64,000 nucleotides of DNA from Hymenobacter sp. HSC-4F20 (GCF_019599275.1 NZ_JAHZTD010000001.1:124001-188000), one strand, 5' to 3'. Positions 46,622-55,990 are shown, counted from the stretch's first letter. Program-made: numbers and translations. The notes: a model not told the origin generated them from the sequence alone.

Positions 46622-48073
46622 ATGTCTCCCACACTCACCTCTGTTCTGCACGCCAGTGCCACGCTGGCCTTACTACTTCCCCTAAGCGGCTCGCAGCCAG
46701 CTGTGCCCACCCCGGCTCCTCGCCCCGTTCTGCCCGTGCAAGGCGCTCAGCCCGACCCTCAGGTAATTGCCCAGTTTGGCCTGCTCGATAACGCCAAGCT
46801 CCAGAGCTACATCGACGAGAAAGGCATGCAAATGGGGCGCATTTCTGACCGGCCAGCCGACGTAAAGGGCTTTACCATCGTCGATTCGCCCATCATCAAT
46901 GCCTTTGCTACCCCCGACGGCCACGTGTACTTTACGCGCGGCATTCTGGCGCATTTCAACAACGAGGCCCAATTCAGCGGGGTACTCGGCCACGAAATCG
47001 GCCACATCACGGCCCGCCACGGCCAGAAGCAGCAGACCCGCTCCACCATTGCCAACGGGGCGCTTATCCTGGGTTCCATTCTCTCGAAGCGGGTAGCCTC
47101 TATTGCGCAGCCCGCCTCGCAGGTAGTGGGCTTGGGCCTGCTCAAATACGGCCGCGACGATGAGAATGAATCCGACAAGCTGGGGGTGAAATACTCCAGT
47201 AAAATCGGCTACGACCCGGCTTCCATGGCCGATTTCTTCCTGACCCTTGCGCGCACCGAGCAGAGCAGCGGCGCGGCCACCGTGCCCACCTTCCTGTCCT
47301 CGCACCCTAACTCCGCCGACCGCTACACCAACGTGAAAAAGCTGGCCCAGCAGGCCGAGCAGCAGGCCGGCCGCCAGCTGGCCGTCAACCGCGACCAGTA
47401 CCTGCGCCTGATTGAGGGCCTGCCCTACGGCGACAACCCGCGCGAGGGCTACGTGGAAAGTAGCATGTTCTATCACCCTGACCTGAAATTCCAGTTTCCA
47501 GTGCCCTCGGGCTGGAAGTCGCAGAACTCGCCTAGCCAGTTCCAGATGGCCGAGCCCAGCGGCAAAGCCGTTATTGTGCTGCTGCCGGCCGGCAGCGGGG
47601 CACTCGATGCCACGGCCCAAAGCCTCGCCGAGCAGCTAAAGCTGCAAAACGCCCAGGCCAGCCGTACTACCATCAACGGTTTCCCGGCCGTAGCCATCCA
47701 GGGCGACCAGGTAGGGCAGGACCAGCAAACTGGCCAGCAGGGCATCACGGCCCGCACCCTGACCTACATCATCCAGGATGGCCAGAGCCTGTACGCCTTC
47801 GTGGGCCTGACCTCGCCCTCGGCTTTCAGCACCTACGCCCCGCAGTTCCAGCGCACGGCCCAGGGCTACCGTCGCCTCACCGATGCCAGCAAGCTCAACA
47901 AGCAGCCCGAGCGTATCCGCATCAAAACCGCCAAAGCCGGTCAGACGCTGGCCCAGGCCCTTGCTGCCAATGGCGTGCCCGCCAAGCGCCACGAGGAGCT
48001 GGCCATCGTGAACGGTATGAAAACCACGGATAAGCTAACGGCCGGTCAACTGTTTAAGGTGGTAGGGAAGTAG
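46622..48073 (+). CDS. Exported M48-type metalloprotease with C-terminal LysM-like domain
   Basis: A 483-residue exported zinc protease. After the signal peptide come the M48 domain with HEIGHITARHG (His124, Glu125, His128) and the downstream ligand region ENESDKLGVKY (Glu), a long middle domain, and a LysM-like tail (AKAGQTLAQALAANGV to GQLFKVVG, about 440-483). It resembles BepA/YfgC-like periplasmic proteases that watch over outer-membrane assembly. That role is inferred. Confidence 0.85.
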   Translation: MSPTLTSVLHASATLALLLPLSGSQPAVPTPAPRPVLPVQGAQPDPQVIAQFGLLDNAKLQSYIDEKGMQMGRISDRPADVKGFTIVDSPIINAFATPDGHVYFTRGILAHFNNEAQFSGVLGHEIGHITARHGQKQQTRSTIANGALILGSILSKRVASIAQPASQVVGLGLLKYGRDDENESDKLGVKYSSKIGYDPASMADFFLTLARTEQSSGAATVPTFLSSHPNSADRYTNVKKLAQQAEQQAGRQLAVNRDQYLRLIEGLPYGDNPREGYVESSMFYHPDLKFQFPVPSGWKSQNSPSQFQMAEPSGKAVIVLLPAGSGALDATAQSLAEQLKLQNAQASRTTINGFPAVAIQGDQVGQDQQTGQQGITARTLTYIIQDGQSLYAFVGLTSPSAFSTYAPQFQRTAQGYRRLTDASKLNKQPERIRIKTAKAGQTLAQALAANGVPAKRHEELAIVNGMKTTDKLTAGQLFKVVGK

Positions 48074-48097
48074 AATGTCAATTGATGTAAAAGACAA

Positions 48098-48556
48098 TTA
48101 AAGAACTCCAAACACTACATCAGTTGCTCCGGCTTTCTTATGATGAGTAAGACTTTCAATGACGGCCTCAAGATCTTCTGTTATTTGTCCTGATTTGAAG
48201 TAATCTTCCCACATGCTATACTGAAAGGGCTTCGCCTTGTAGGTAACTTCATTAAGCATGTTCGGTTGACTCTGCATCTTTTCGGCAACAGTCTTGACAA
48301 GCGTCAGCAGTTCATCTACATTTTGTTTAACGACAATTTCATCTTCTTCAGATTCTTCTTCCAGGCTATCCAGATAAGTTAGCTTAACTAGAGGATGCAG
48401 ATCAAGTCCTAAGTAGTTGCCAACACTTATAATTACAGACTCTTCCCCGAACAAATCATAGCTGGCGACGAAGTTGTAGTATGATCTGTTTATGAAGACG
48501 CCACTGTCTTCATATTCCGAATCAATTGCCCTGAGCACAGCCACGTTGAACCCCAT
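48098..48556 (-). CDS. Hypothetical low-GC protein, 152 aa
   Basis: I do not recognise a family. The protein starts MGFNVAVLRAID, has no signal peptide, and is acidic (LDSLEEESEEDEIVV). Its GC content is clearly lower than that of every neighbour, which suggests transfer. Size and acidity resemble immunity proteins of polymorphic toxins, but no toxin gene is adjacent, so this is only a possibility. The ATG at 48556 is preferred to a TTG two codons upstream. Confidence 0.55.
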   Translation of the reverse strand: MGFNVAVLRAIDSEYEDSGVFINRSYYNFVASYDLFGEESVIISVGNYLGLDLHPLVKLTYLDSLEEESEEDEIVVKQNVDELLTLVKTVAEKMQSQPNMLNEVTYKAKPFQYSMWEDYFKSGQITEDLEAVIESLTHHKKAGATDVVFGVL

Positions 48557-48574
48557 AATCAAGCGTATATAACA

Positions 48575-48609
48575 AAGCGCCCCGGCCGAACCATTCGACC
48601 GGGGCGCTT
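48575..48609. terminator. Intrinsic hairpin after the PhnA-like gene
   Basis: A 16-bp stem with one mismatch (48575-48590 and 48594-48609) lies just downstream of the minus-strand gene ending at 48638. Confidence 0.75.
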
Positions 48610-48637
48610 AAGGTACTAAGCGGCTGCAGATGCAGAG

Positions 48638-48847
48638 CTAGGCTTTCTTCACGAACTCCGTTTTAATCACCAGCAGGCTACCCGCGGCTTTGCCCTCAAT
48701 CTCGGCGGGGCTGCTGGTGAGGCGAATGTTCTTGACCACGGTACCGCGCTTCAGGGCCTGGGCCATACCTTTCACCTTCAGGTCCTTGGTGATGGTAACC
48801 GAGTCGCCCTCCGCAAGCAGGTTGCCGTTGCTATCTTTTACTTCCAT
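48638..48847 (-). CDS. PhnA/YjdM C-terminal domain alone, 69 aa
   Basis: The 69 residues ([39 protein letters not shown]) match the C-terminal domain of PhnA/YjdM proteins. The N-terminal zinc ribbon of the usual 110-residue form is missing, and the ATG at 48847 gives a complete domain, so it is a shortened version rather than a fragment. Despite the name, a role in phosphonate use is not established for this family. Confidence 0.82.
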   Translation of the reverse strand: MEVKDSNGNLLAEGDSVTITKDLKVKGMAQALKRGTVVKNIRLTSSPAEIEGKAAGSLLVIKTEFVKKA

Positions 48848-48869
48848 GAGAGAGGCAAGAAATGCGTGA

Positions 48870-49967
48870 CTAGACGTTGAAGCGGAAGTGCATAATGTCG
48901 CCGTCCTGCACCACGTAGTCTTTGCCTTCCACGGCCATTTTGCCGGCTTCCTTGATCTTTACCTCGGTCTTGTACTCCTGGTAGTCGGCCAGCTTGATTA
49001 CCTCGGCCCGGATGAAGCCCTTCTCGAAGTCGGAGTGGATGACGCCCGCGGCCTGGGGCGCTTTGTCGCCCTTGTGGATGGTCCAGGCGCGTACTTCCTG
49101 CACGCCGGCCGTGAAGTAGGTAATCAGGTTGAGCAGGGAGTAGGAGGCCCGGATCAGGCGGTTCAGGCCCGACTCGGTGAGGCCATACTCGGCCAGGAAC
49201 ATCTCCTTTTCCTCGGGGTCTTCCATCTCGGCAATCTGCGACTCAATGGCGGCTGACACCAGCACCACTTCGGCGCCTTCCTGGGCTACGTGGGCCTGCA
49301 GGGCTGCCGTGTGCGCGTTACCGCCCTGAATGCTGGCCTCGTCTACGTTGGCTACGTAGATAACCGGCTTGATGGTGAGCAGCTGCAGATCGGCTACGGC
49401 TTCCAGCTCCTCGGGGGTAGCCTGCACGGCGCGGGCATTCTGGCCGGCTTCCAGCGCCTCCTTGAAACGTTGCAGGGCCGCTACCTCTTTCTTGGCTACG
49501 GCATCACCGCTTTTGGCCGAGCGCTCAGCCTTCGCCAGCTTCTTGTCGATGCTCTCCAGATCCTTGATCTGCAGTTCCGTGTCGATAACATCCTTGTCGA
49601 AGACGGGGTCCACGCCGCCGGCTACGTGCACGATGTTGGGGTCGTCGAAGCAGCGTACTACGTGGATGATGGCGTCAACCTCCCGGATGTTAGCCAGAAA
49701 CTTGTTGCCCAAACCTTCGCCCTTGGAGGCCCCTTTCACCAGGCCGGCAATGTCCACGAACTCAATGATGGTAGGCAGCACCCGCTTGGGGTTTACCAGC
49801 TGCTCCAGAATCTGGAGGCGCTCATCGGGCACCGTAATTACGCCCACGTTCGGCTCGATGGTGCAGAAGGGGTAGTTGGCCGACTCGGCCTTGGCATTGG
49901 AAAGAGCGTTGAACAGCGTGGATTTGCCCACGTTCGGCAGGCCGACGATACCGCAGCGGAGACCCAT
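48870..49967 (-). CDS. ychF: YchF/OLA1-type ATPase
   Basis: A 365-residue universally conserved P-loop ATPase of the Obg/YchF family, which binds ribosomes and takes part in stress responses. G1 is GLPNVGKST (8-16); [14 protein letters not shown] is the characteristic G3 region, and the C-terminal TGS domain contains [20 protein letters not shown] and [11 protein letters not shown]. The ATG at 49967 is preferred to a frame extension to 50069 because the fold begins there. A -7 promoter element lies 62 bases upstream. Confidence 0.95.
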   Translation of the reverse strand: MGLRCGIVGLPNVGKSTLFNALSNAKAESANYPFCTIEPNVGVITVPDERLQILEQLVNPKRVLPTIIEFVDIAGLVKGASKGEGLGNKFLANIREVDAIIHVVRCFDDPNIVHVAGGVDPVFDKDVIDTELQIKDLESIDKKLAKAERSAKSGDAVAKKEVAALQRFKEALEAGQNARAVQATPEELEAVADLQLLTIKPVIYVANVDEASIQGGNAHTAALQAHVAQEGAEVVLVSAAIESQIAEMEDPEEKEMFLAEYGLTESGLNRLIRASYSLLNLITYFTAGVQEVRAWTIHKGDKAPQAAGVIHSDFEKGFIRAEVIKLADYQEYKTEVKIKEAGKMAVEGKDYVVQDGDIMHFRFNV

Positions 49968-50028
49968 ATGACAGTGAAATAGAAAGTTAGTGAAAAGGTG
50001 AGTTGGGCCCAAGGCGCAATTCGTGGCG

Positions 50029-50036
50029 CAAAGGTA
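50029..50036 (-). promoter_or_regulatory. -7 promoter element for ychF
   Basis: On the minus strand this reads TACCTTTG, an exact match to TAnnTTTG. It supports the ATG at 49967 and rejects the longer frame. Confidence 0.55.
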
Positions 50037-50103
50037 CGGGGCTTTTTCGGGGAAAGCACGGCTGATCAATAGCGCACATGGCGGACCGTACTACAAAGCC
50101 AAA

Positions 50104-50136
50104 ACGGCGCGCCTGGGTCAAAGCCAGGCGCGCCGT
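50104..50136. terminator. Intrinsic hairpin after the PUR gene
   Basis: A 13-bp perfect stem (50104-50116 and 50124-50136) with a 7-base loop lies downstream of the minus-strand PUR gene. Confidence 0.8.
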
Positions 50137-50198
50137 GTAAAGGGAAGCAGAAAAATCAGAGGTGTAACAAGTGTTTCGCTAGGCTTCCGGGGGTAGGG

Positions 50199-50540
50199 TT
50201 AGTAATTGTCGTCGGTGCGGGTGTAGCCGCCTTCCCGCTCATCGTAGGCCGGGCGCGGGCGGTCCAGCTCAGCTACCTCTTCGGGCGTCAGCAACTCTTC
50301 GCGCACGTAATCAACGGCATCCTGCAGGGCGTCCACAAACTTGAGAAAATCCTCCTTGTAGAGGAAAATCTTGTGCTTCTCGTACGAGAAGGTATCGTCG
50401 TCGCGTAGGCGACGTTTGCTTTCCGTAATAGTCAGATAATAATCCTGACCGCGGGTCGCTTTCACGTCAAAAAAGTACGTGCGCTTGCCGGCTTTAATGC
50501 GCTGGGAGTAAATTTCTTCCTGGTCGTGACGGTCTTCCAC
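50199..50540 (-). CDS. PUR-alpha-like nucleic-acid-binding protein (DUF3276)
   Basis: A 113-residue PUR-domain protein, well conserved in Bacteroidota, that binds single-stranded DNA or RNA. EEIYSQRIKAGKRTYFFDVK, YYLTITESKRR and HKIFLYKEDFLKF form the PUR repeat. The start is GTG at 50540, which gives the family-typical N-terminus (MEDRHDQEEIYSQR). It is separated by 436 bases from the divergent DUF58 gene. Confidence 0.88.
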   Translation of the reverse strand: MEDRHDQEEIYSQRIKAGKRTYFFDVKATRGQDYYLTITESKRRLRDDDTFSYEKHKIFLYKEDFLKFVDALQDAVDYVREELLTPEEVAELDRPRPAYDEREGGYTRTDDNY

Positions 50541-50976
50541 AGTTCCTTCCGGTAAATTTTTGTTATTCCAAGATGATTGAAGTTCAGCGCAAAATACGTG
50601 CTTTCAACCATATATAAAAATTTGAAGTCTGGCTTTTTCATTTTCCGGTCCTAAAATCGGCAAACCCGCCTTATTGCCGAAACTACAAGCGTAAACTGCC
50701 CTTATTCGCCTGCACGAGTTGGCTGGTATAAAAGCAAGATTAATATTCTAAAGTATATATATAGATAATTCCACCCTGCTGCGGCTACCCGGGCCCGCCC
50801 TGCCTGAACAGCCCGGGCTGGTTGCTGGCTTCTCCCGCGAGCAGCCTCGGGCTCCGGCGACGCCCGGCTACCCCCGAACGAACCTGCAACAGCGGGCCGC
50901 TGTTGGCAACCAATTAGCAGCCAGGCTACCTTTCCTCGTACCTTGGCTTTGCTTTCTGCCGCTTTTGCTTTCTGTT
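50541..50976. other. 436-bp divergent intergenic region
   Basis: It separates the PUR gene from the DUF58 gene. The left half is AT-rich, including AGTATATATATAGATAATT near 50750-50770; the right half is GC-rich. TACCTTGG near 50938 is one base off a -7 element and may serve the DUF58 gene. No small gene or hairpin is convincing. Confidence 0.5.
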
Positions 50977-51897
50977 ATGGCCCACCCCCTCGACTTAGCC
51001 GCTATTCGCTCGTTCGAAAACCTGGAGTTTCTGGCTCGCCAGCTGGTTGAGGGCTTTATCACAGGGCTCCACCAGTCGCCCTACCACGGATTTTCGGTGG
51101 AGTTTTCGGAGCATCGGCTGTATAACCCTGGCGAAAGCACCCGCCACCTCGATTGGAAAGTTTTCGCCCGCACGGATAAGTTGTTTGTGAAGCGCTACGA
51201 GGAGGAAACCAACCTGCGCTGCCACCTGCTGCTCGACGTGAGCCCCAGCATGTACTACCCCCTGCCTTCGCACGATAAGCTGCGGTTTTCGGTACTGTGC
51301 GCGGCGGCTATTACTACCCTCTTGCAAAAGCAGCGCGACGCCGTAGGGCTGGTGACCTTTGCTGATGAGGTTGAGCTGCAAACGCCGGTTCGCTCTACCA
51401 GCACCCACCGCCACACTTTGCTGCTCACGATGCAGCAACTGCTGGAGCGCCCCGCTACCCCTGGCCGGACGCGGACGGATGTGTCGGGTGTAATTCATAC
51501 CATTGCCCAGCAAATCCCGAAACGCTCATTGGTGGTGCTGTTTTCCGATATGCTGGGCCGCTCTGCCGAGGAGCAAACCCAAACCTTGGCGGCCCTGCAG
51601 CACCTGCGCCACCAGCACCACGAAGTGCTGCTTTTTCACGTCATCGACCGGGCTACGGAAGCCGAGTTTAACTTTCAGGACCGTCCTTACCTGTTCGAGG
51701 ATTTGGAAACGGGTCAAACCGTGAAGCTCCAGCCGGCCCAGGTGCGCGAGCAGTACCGCGCCGCCATGCGCCAGTATGAGCACGAGCTAGCCCTGCGCTG
51801 TGGGCAATATAAAATCGATTTCGTACCCGTCGACATCCGGGAGCCGTTCGACAAAGTGCTGTATGCCTACCTGGTAAAGCGCGGCAAAGTGCGGTAA
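50977..51897 (+). CDS. DUF58 (VWA-like) protein
   Basis: A 306-residue cytoplasmic protein of the DUF58 family. The VWA-like metal-binding motif is at LLDVSPSMYYP, and YNPGESTRHLDWKVFARTDKLFVKRY is the family signature. DUF58 genes normally sit next to MoxR ATPases; no MoxR gene is in the window. The ATG at 50977 is chosen over a TTG at 50965. A small membrane-protein gene follows 34 bases downstream. Confidence 0.82.
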   Translation: MAHPLDLAAIRSFENLEFLARQLVEGFITGLHQSPYHGFSVEFSEHRLYNPGESTRHLDWKVFARTDKLFVKRYEEETNLRCHLLLDVSPSMYYPLPSHDKLRFSVLCAAAITTLLQKQRDAVGLVTFADEVELQTPVRSTSTHRHTLLLTMQQLLERPATPGRTRTDVSGVIHTIAQQIPKRSLVVLFSDMLGRSAEEQTQTLAALQHLRHQHHEVLLFHVIDRATEAEFNFQDRPYLFEDLETGQTVKLQPAQVREQYRAAMRQYEHELALRCGQYKIDFVPVDIREPFDKVLYAYLVKRGKVR

Positions 51898-51931
51898 TCT
51901 TTCTTTTTCAGTAGTTAGCTCTTTTGGCCGC

Positions 51932-52141
51932 GTGACCATCGTCGATATTCTGTTTCCCTTCCTGTTTATCTGCCCGCTGTCGGCGGTGATGACTGTGTAC
52001 ATTGCCCATATGTATGGGCGGCGGTTCTGGCCCTGGCTGCTGTTCGGGTTTTTCGTGCCGCTGTTGTCCACGTTTGTTGCCATCGGATTGGCCATGCGCG
52101 ACGCCCGGCGCAACGAAGCAGCCGGCAAAACGGAGGAATAG
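51932..52141 (+). CDS. Small two-helix membrane protein, 69 aa
   Basis: Two hydrophobic segments (about 4-26 and 33-53) and a charged tail. The start is GTG at 51932. It follows the DUF58 gene closely in the same direction, so it may be part of the same transcript. No family is recognised. Confidence 0.55.
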   Translation: MTIVDILFPFLFICPLSAVMTVYIAHMYGRRFWPWLLFGFFVPLLSTFVAIGLAMRDARRNEAAGKTEE

Positions 52142-52148
52142 GCGCTTA

Positions 52149-52787
52149 CTACCCCGGCTCGTTGTTCAACGACTGCCAGAGGTATTTGCTGGCCAGCGTG
52201 CGATACGGGCGCCAGGGTTCGGCCAGCTCCGTCATGCGCTGGAGCAGAGCGCGGCCGGTTTCCTGCAGGCCATAGTGGCGGCGCATGGCGTTCTGAATTC
52301 CTAAGTCACCCTCGGGAAACACATCGGGTTGGTCCAGGGCGAACATCTGCAGCATTTGCGCCGTCCAGCGGCCTACCCCCTTGATCTGGGTGAGGTGGCG
52401 GGTAAACGCTTCTTCTGTAAGCTGACTTAGGTGGGCGTGGTCGAGCTGCCCGCGCTGAGCAAAATCGGCAATGACGCGCAGGTAGCCCGCTTTCTGCCGC
52501 GAAATACCGGCTGCCCGCAGTTCCTCATCGGAGAGCTGCAGGAGGGCGGCCGGCTCGGGGTAGCCATCGGGCGCAAACAGGCCTTGTACCTTACGCCAGA
52601 TGGCCGCGGCGGCTTTCGTCGAAATCTGCTGACTGACAATGGCGCGCAGCAGGGCCAGGTACAGGTCTTCGTGGGCAGAGGGCTGAATGGGCTGGCCCTG
52701 ACGGATGATGCGGGCCAGCACCGCATCGGCCTGGGAGAGGTGCAGTAGGGCGGGGGTGGCGGTAGCGGAAGAGGTAGGAGCAGGCAT
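52149..52787 (-). CDS. AlkA-type DNA-3-methyladenine glycosylase
   Basis: A 212-residue base-excision repair enzyme that removes alkylated bases. The helix-hairpin-helix (about 132-155: LTQIKGVGRWTAQMLQMF) is followed by FPEGDLGI with the catalytic Asp161. LLRAIVSQQIST is the conserved first block. The N-terminal domain of E. coli AlkA is absent, as in the short class. It lies 14 bases upstream of the phosphatase gene, so the two may be co-transcribed. Confidence 0.9.
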   Translation of the reverse strand: MPAPTSSATATPALLHLSQADAVLARIIRQGQPIQPSAHEDLYLALLRAIVSQQISTKAAAAIWRKVQGLFAPDGYPEPAALLQLSDEELRAAGISRQKAGYLRVIADFAQRGQLDHAHLSQLTEEAFTRHLTQIKGVGRWTAQMLQMFALDQPDVFPEGDLGIQNAMRRHYGLQETGRALLQRMTELAEPWRPYRTLASKYLWQSLNNEPG

Positions 52788-52801
52788 GAAGCAGAGGAAC
52801 G

Positions 52802-53467
52802 TTAGGCCAGCACAATATCGAGCAGGGAAGTCGGAATCAGAATCTGGCCCAGCAGCTCGCCCGTGAACGACAGCCGCATGCCGGTTAGGTTTTGGCCAAA
52901 GCAGGCGCCCGTGTCAATGTTGAGCACATTGGCTGCGGCGTCGAAGGTAGGGGTGCCTTCCGGGGTAGGGGTGTGGCCTACCACCTGCCGGCGGCCCATG
53001 TTCTGCAACGGACCCCGCCGCCATAGTACCCCATCCATATTCTCGGCATCCAGAGGAGCGTCGGTATCGGCAAAGCCGGCGTGGCTAACCAGCACATAGT
53101 TGTTTTCCCAGGTAAACGGGCGGTGGGCAAGCCAGGCCAGGTGGTGCTGTAGCATATCGGCCCGGCCCTGGTACTGTTGCACCGTGGCCCGGCCTCCCCA
53201 GCCCAACCAGGCCGGATTGGGCCCCCGGGGCCCGAAATGTTTCTGCATTTCATACTCGTGGTTGCCCAGCAGAAACACCGTGCGCCCCGGATACTGCTGC
53301 TCTAGCTCCATGGCCAGCTGCACGCACTCGGGCCCGAAACGGCCGCGGTCTACCAGGTCGCCGGTTTGTACCAGCAGTTCCTCGTCGGGTCGCCAGTGCC
53401 CTAGTAGCTCCCGAAACGTATGGTAGCAGCCGTGCACATCACCAACAAGAAAGAGGTTATGATTCAT
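52802..53467 (-). CDS. Metallophosphoesterase of the Ser/Thr phosphatase type
   Basis: A 221-residue two-metal phosphoesterase. GDVHG (8-12), GDLVDRG and GNHEYEM supply the metal ligands, as in bacterial PPP-type and Ap4A hydrolases. A conserved VGHTPT and NIDTGACFG follow. The substrate is unknown: phosphoprotein or dinucleoside polyphosphate are both possible. It is upstream of the AlkA-type gene with a 14-base gap. Confidence 0.85.
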   Translation of the reverse strand: MNHNLFLVGDVHGCYHTFRELLGHWRPDEELLVQTGDLVDRGRFGPECVQLAMELEQQYPGRTVFLLGNHEYEMQKHFGPRGPNPAWLGWGGRATVQQYQGRADMLQHHLAWLAHRPFTWENNYVLVSHAGFADTDAPLDAENMDGVLWRRGPLQNMGRRQVVGHTPTPEGTPTFDAAANVLNIDTGACFGQNLTGMRLSFTGELLGQILIPTSLLDIVLA

Positions 53468-53509
53468 AGGAGAGGGGAGGGTAGCAGACCGGGCGTAGGG
53501 GTAGGCAAT

Positions 53510-54778
53510 TTACGAGTGCGCCGGCTCGGGGCTTGCCGGAATACTAAGCCCTAGCTTTTTGACCAGTGGGCCAATAGTAAGTCCTTGAACGATGATACTA
53601 AAAATCACAACGACGTAGGTAACGCCCACAATCAGGTCGCGCGGCATAGATTCTGGCAATGACAGCGCCAAGGCTACTGAAATTCCACCCCGCAGGCCGC
53701 CCCAGGTAAGTACATGCAGGGTAGGGCGGTCGAAGCTATAGCGGCGGCTGAGCAGGCCCAGGGGCAGCGCAACGGAAATCAGCCGGGCCAGCAGCACGAC
53801 CCCAATGGCTACGGCCCCAACTAACAGAATAGTGCCGTTAATATCGAGCACCAGCATTTCGAGGCCGATCAGCACGAAAAGCACGGCATTCAGAATCTCG
53901 TCCAGCACTTCCCAGAATTTATCCAGGTATTCGCGGGTCAGATCCGACATGCCCAGGGTGCGTCCTTTGTCACCTACAATCAGTCCGGCGGCTACCACTG
54001 CCAGCGGCCCCGACGTGTGCAGGTATGTGGCCAGAGCAGTAGTGCCCATTACTAAGGCCAGCGTCAGCAGCACTTCTACCTTGTAGTTATCAATGCTGCG
54101 CAGGGCCCAAAACGTGAGGTAGCCTAGCCCCACGCCTAGCAGCACCCCGCCCACTGCTTCGCGCAGAAATAGGGCTCCGATGACGCCCGGCGTGGCCTGC
54201 TCGGCTCCGTACTGCGCAATCTGAAACAGGCTCACGAACACTACTACCGCAATGCCATCGTTGAACAGCGACTCACCCACAATCCTGATTTCCAAGTGGG
54301 GAGCTATGCGGGCATCCTTTAGAATACCGAGTACTGCAATGGGGTCGGTAGGCGAAATAAGAGCGCCGAACAGCAAACAGTAGATGAAGTGAGCCTGCAG
54401 GCCCACCAGCGGCAGCAGCCAGTACAGGGCGGTTGCTACCAGCACCGTCGAGAGCAGGGTTCCGGCTATGGCCAGCGCCGCAACAGCGCCGCGTTCCTGG
54501 CCCAGGGCCCGCACATCAACGTGAATGGCGCCCGCAAATAGCAGGAAGCTCAGCATGACCTGCAGTAAAACCGTGTGGAAATCAATAGTCCGCACAAGCT
54601 GGCTTACCGTCAGCACCCACGAAACTCCCAGCCGCCCCAAGCCTACTATTGCCAGTGAGGAAACCAGCGCCAGGATCATGAGGCCAATGGTGCCAGGCAG
54701 ACGTAGGAACCGATGATTGATGTAGCCAAAAATGGCAGCGGCGGCCAGTAGTAAGGCAAAGGTGTTGTATAACTCCAT
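53510..54778 (-). CDS. Second CPA1-family cation:proton antiporter
   Basis: A 422-residue inner-membrane exchanger with about 12 hydrophobic segments. ISPTDPIAVLGILKD and GESLFNDGIAVVVF are the ion-binding signatures (Asp pair and Glu/Asn-Asp), and GGLRGGISVALALSLP is the CPA1 motif. It is only distantly related to the antiporter at 45203. The start at 54778 (MELYNTF) is preferred to an in-frame TTG at 54790. Confidence 0.88.
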   Translation of the reverse strand: MELYNTFALLLAAAAIFGYINHRFLRLPGTIGLMILALVSSLAIVGLGRLGVSWVLTVSQLVRTIDFHTVLLQVMLSFLLFAGAIHVDVRALGQERGAVAALAIAGTLLSTVLVATALYWLLPLVGLQAHFIYCLLFGALISPTDPIAVLGILKDARIAPHLEIRIVGESLFNDGIAVVVFVSLFQIAQYGAEQATPGVIGALFLREAVGGVLLGVGLGYLTFWALRSIDNYKVEVLLTLALVMGTTALATYLHTSGPLAVVAAGLIVGDKGRTLGMSDLTREYLDKFWEVLDEILNAVLFVLIGLEMLVLDINGTILLVGAVAIGVVLLARLISVALPLGLLSRRYSFDRPTLHVLTWGGLRGGISVALALSLPESMPRDLIVGVTYVVVIFSIIVQGLTIGPLVKKLGLSIPASPEPAHS

Positions 54779-54813
54779 CAATAGCGGCAAGATGTACGGT
54801 GGAAAAGACTTTA

Positions 54814-54876
54814 AGCCAGAACGCGGATCAGGAGCCTGGGGTTAAGGGCCTCAGGTTCCTGATCCGCGTTCTGGCT
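54814..54876. repeat. Long inverted repeat, 25-bp arms
   Basis: Arms at 54814-54838 and 54852-54876 pair over 25 bases with one G/A change. It lies between the threonine aldolase stop codon and the antiporter start codon and probably terminates the aldolase transcript. Confidence 0.8.
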
Positions 54877-54903
54877 TCTAAAACCTTAGCCGGGGAAAAT
54901 AGA

Positions 54904-55929
54904 CTACAGGGCGGCCAGGGCCTGTTCCACGCGGCTGATCATGGCATCGTCAATGTCCAGGTGGGTAACGAAGCGAATCATTTGGGGACCGAAAGAAGCC
55001 GCCCGGATGCCTTGTTGCTCTAGCTGAGCCAGGAACTGTTCGGCCGGCGTGGCCTCTTGCAGGCGGAAAATCACCAGGTTGGTTTCCACGGGCATTACCT
55101 CCGCTACGTAGCTCTGGGCTGCCAGGGTAGCTCCCAGCTGCTGGGCCCGGCGGTGGTCGTCGGCCAGGCGCTCCACGTTGTTTTCGAGGGCGTAGAGGCC
55201 CGCGGCGGCCAAATAACCGGCTTGGCGCATGCCGCCCCCCATCACCTTCCGGATGCGCTTGGTTTTCTGGATGAACTGCTTGCTACCCAGCAGAACCGAC
55301 CCAACCGGCGTCCCCAGGCCTTTGCTCAGGCACACCGAAATAGTATCGAAGATGCGGCCGTACTCGTGGGCCGGCTGGCCGGTGGCTACCAGCGCATTAA
55401 AAATGCGGGCCCCATCCAGGTGCAGCGCAATCTTATGGCGGCGGGCTACCTCCGCAATGGCTTCCAACTCGCTTAGCTCGTAGCAGCTGCCGCCGCCGCG
55501 GTTGTGGGTGTTTTCCAGCGAAATAAGGCTGGTAGTGGGGTAGTGCACGTTTACGGGCCGAATAGCTGCCTCCACCTGCGCCGCGGTCAGGCGGCCGCGG
55601 TTACCGGGCAGCAGGGCCACGGAGGCGCCCGAGTGGAACGCAATGCCGCCTACCTCCCAGAGGTAAATGTGCGAGTTCTGCTCACAGATTACTTCCGAAA
55701 GGGGCTCGGTGTGGGCCTTGATGGCAATCTGGTTGGTCATGGTTCCGGAAGGACAGAACAAGCCCGCCTCCAGTCCGAAACGAGCAGCCGCTTCCTGCTC
55801 CAGGGCGCGCACGGTTGGGTCTTCCTCGTATACATCATCGCCCACGCGGGCCTGAAACATCGCCTCCAGCATGGCCGGAGTAGGGCGCGTCACGGTATCG
55901 GAGCGCAGGTCAATTACGGAATCAGTCAT
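54904..55929 (-). CDS. Low-specificity L-threonine aldolase
   Basis: PLP enzyme that splits threonine to glycine and acetaldehyde; 341 residues, the normal length. DLRSDTVTRPT is the family N-terminus, LENTHNRGGGSCY and HLDGARIFNA line the cofactor site, and SVCLSKGLGTPVGS contains the PLP lysine Lys203. It is flanked by a divergent small gene and an inverted-repeat terminator. Confidence 0.95.
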   Translation of the reverse strand: MTDSVIDLRSDTVTRPTPAMLEAMFQARVGDDVYEEDPTVRALEQEAAARFGLEAGLFCPSGTMTNQIAIKAHTEPLSEVICEQNSHIYLWEVGGIAFHSGASVALLPGNRGRLTAAQVEAAIRPVNVHYPTTSLISLENTHNRGGGSCYELSELEAIAEVARRHKIALHLDGARIFNALVATGQPAHEYGRIFDTISVCLSKGLGTPVGSVLLGSKQFIQKTKRIRKVMGGGMRQAGYLAAAGLYALENNVERLADDHRRAQQLGATLAAQSYVAEVMPVETNLVIFRLQEATPAEQFLAQLEQQGIRAASFGPQMIRFVTHLDIDDAMISRVEQALAAL

Positions 55930-55958
55930 CTGGTTAGGATATGGAAAAGCGGGAAAGG

Positions 55959-55990
55959 TTTCCCGGTTTCAAATTTAGTCGTTACTTTTG
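55959..55990 (+). promoter_or_regulatory. Promoter of the 56-aa basic protein
   Basis: TTTC at 55959-55962, 20 bases, then TACTTTTG at 55983-55990. The -7 element is an exact TAnnTTTG match and the -33 is one base off. Confidence 0.6.
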
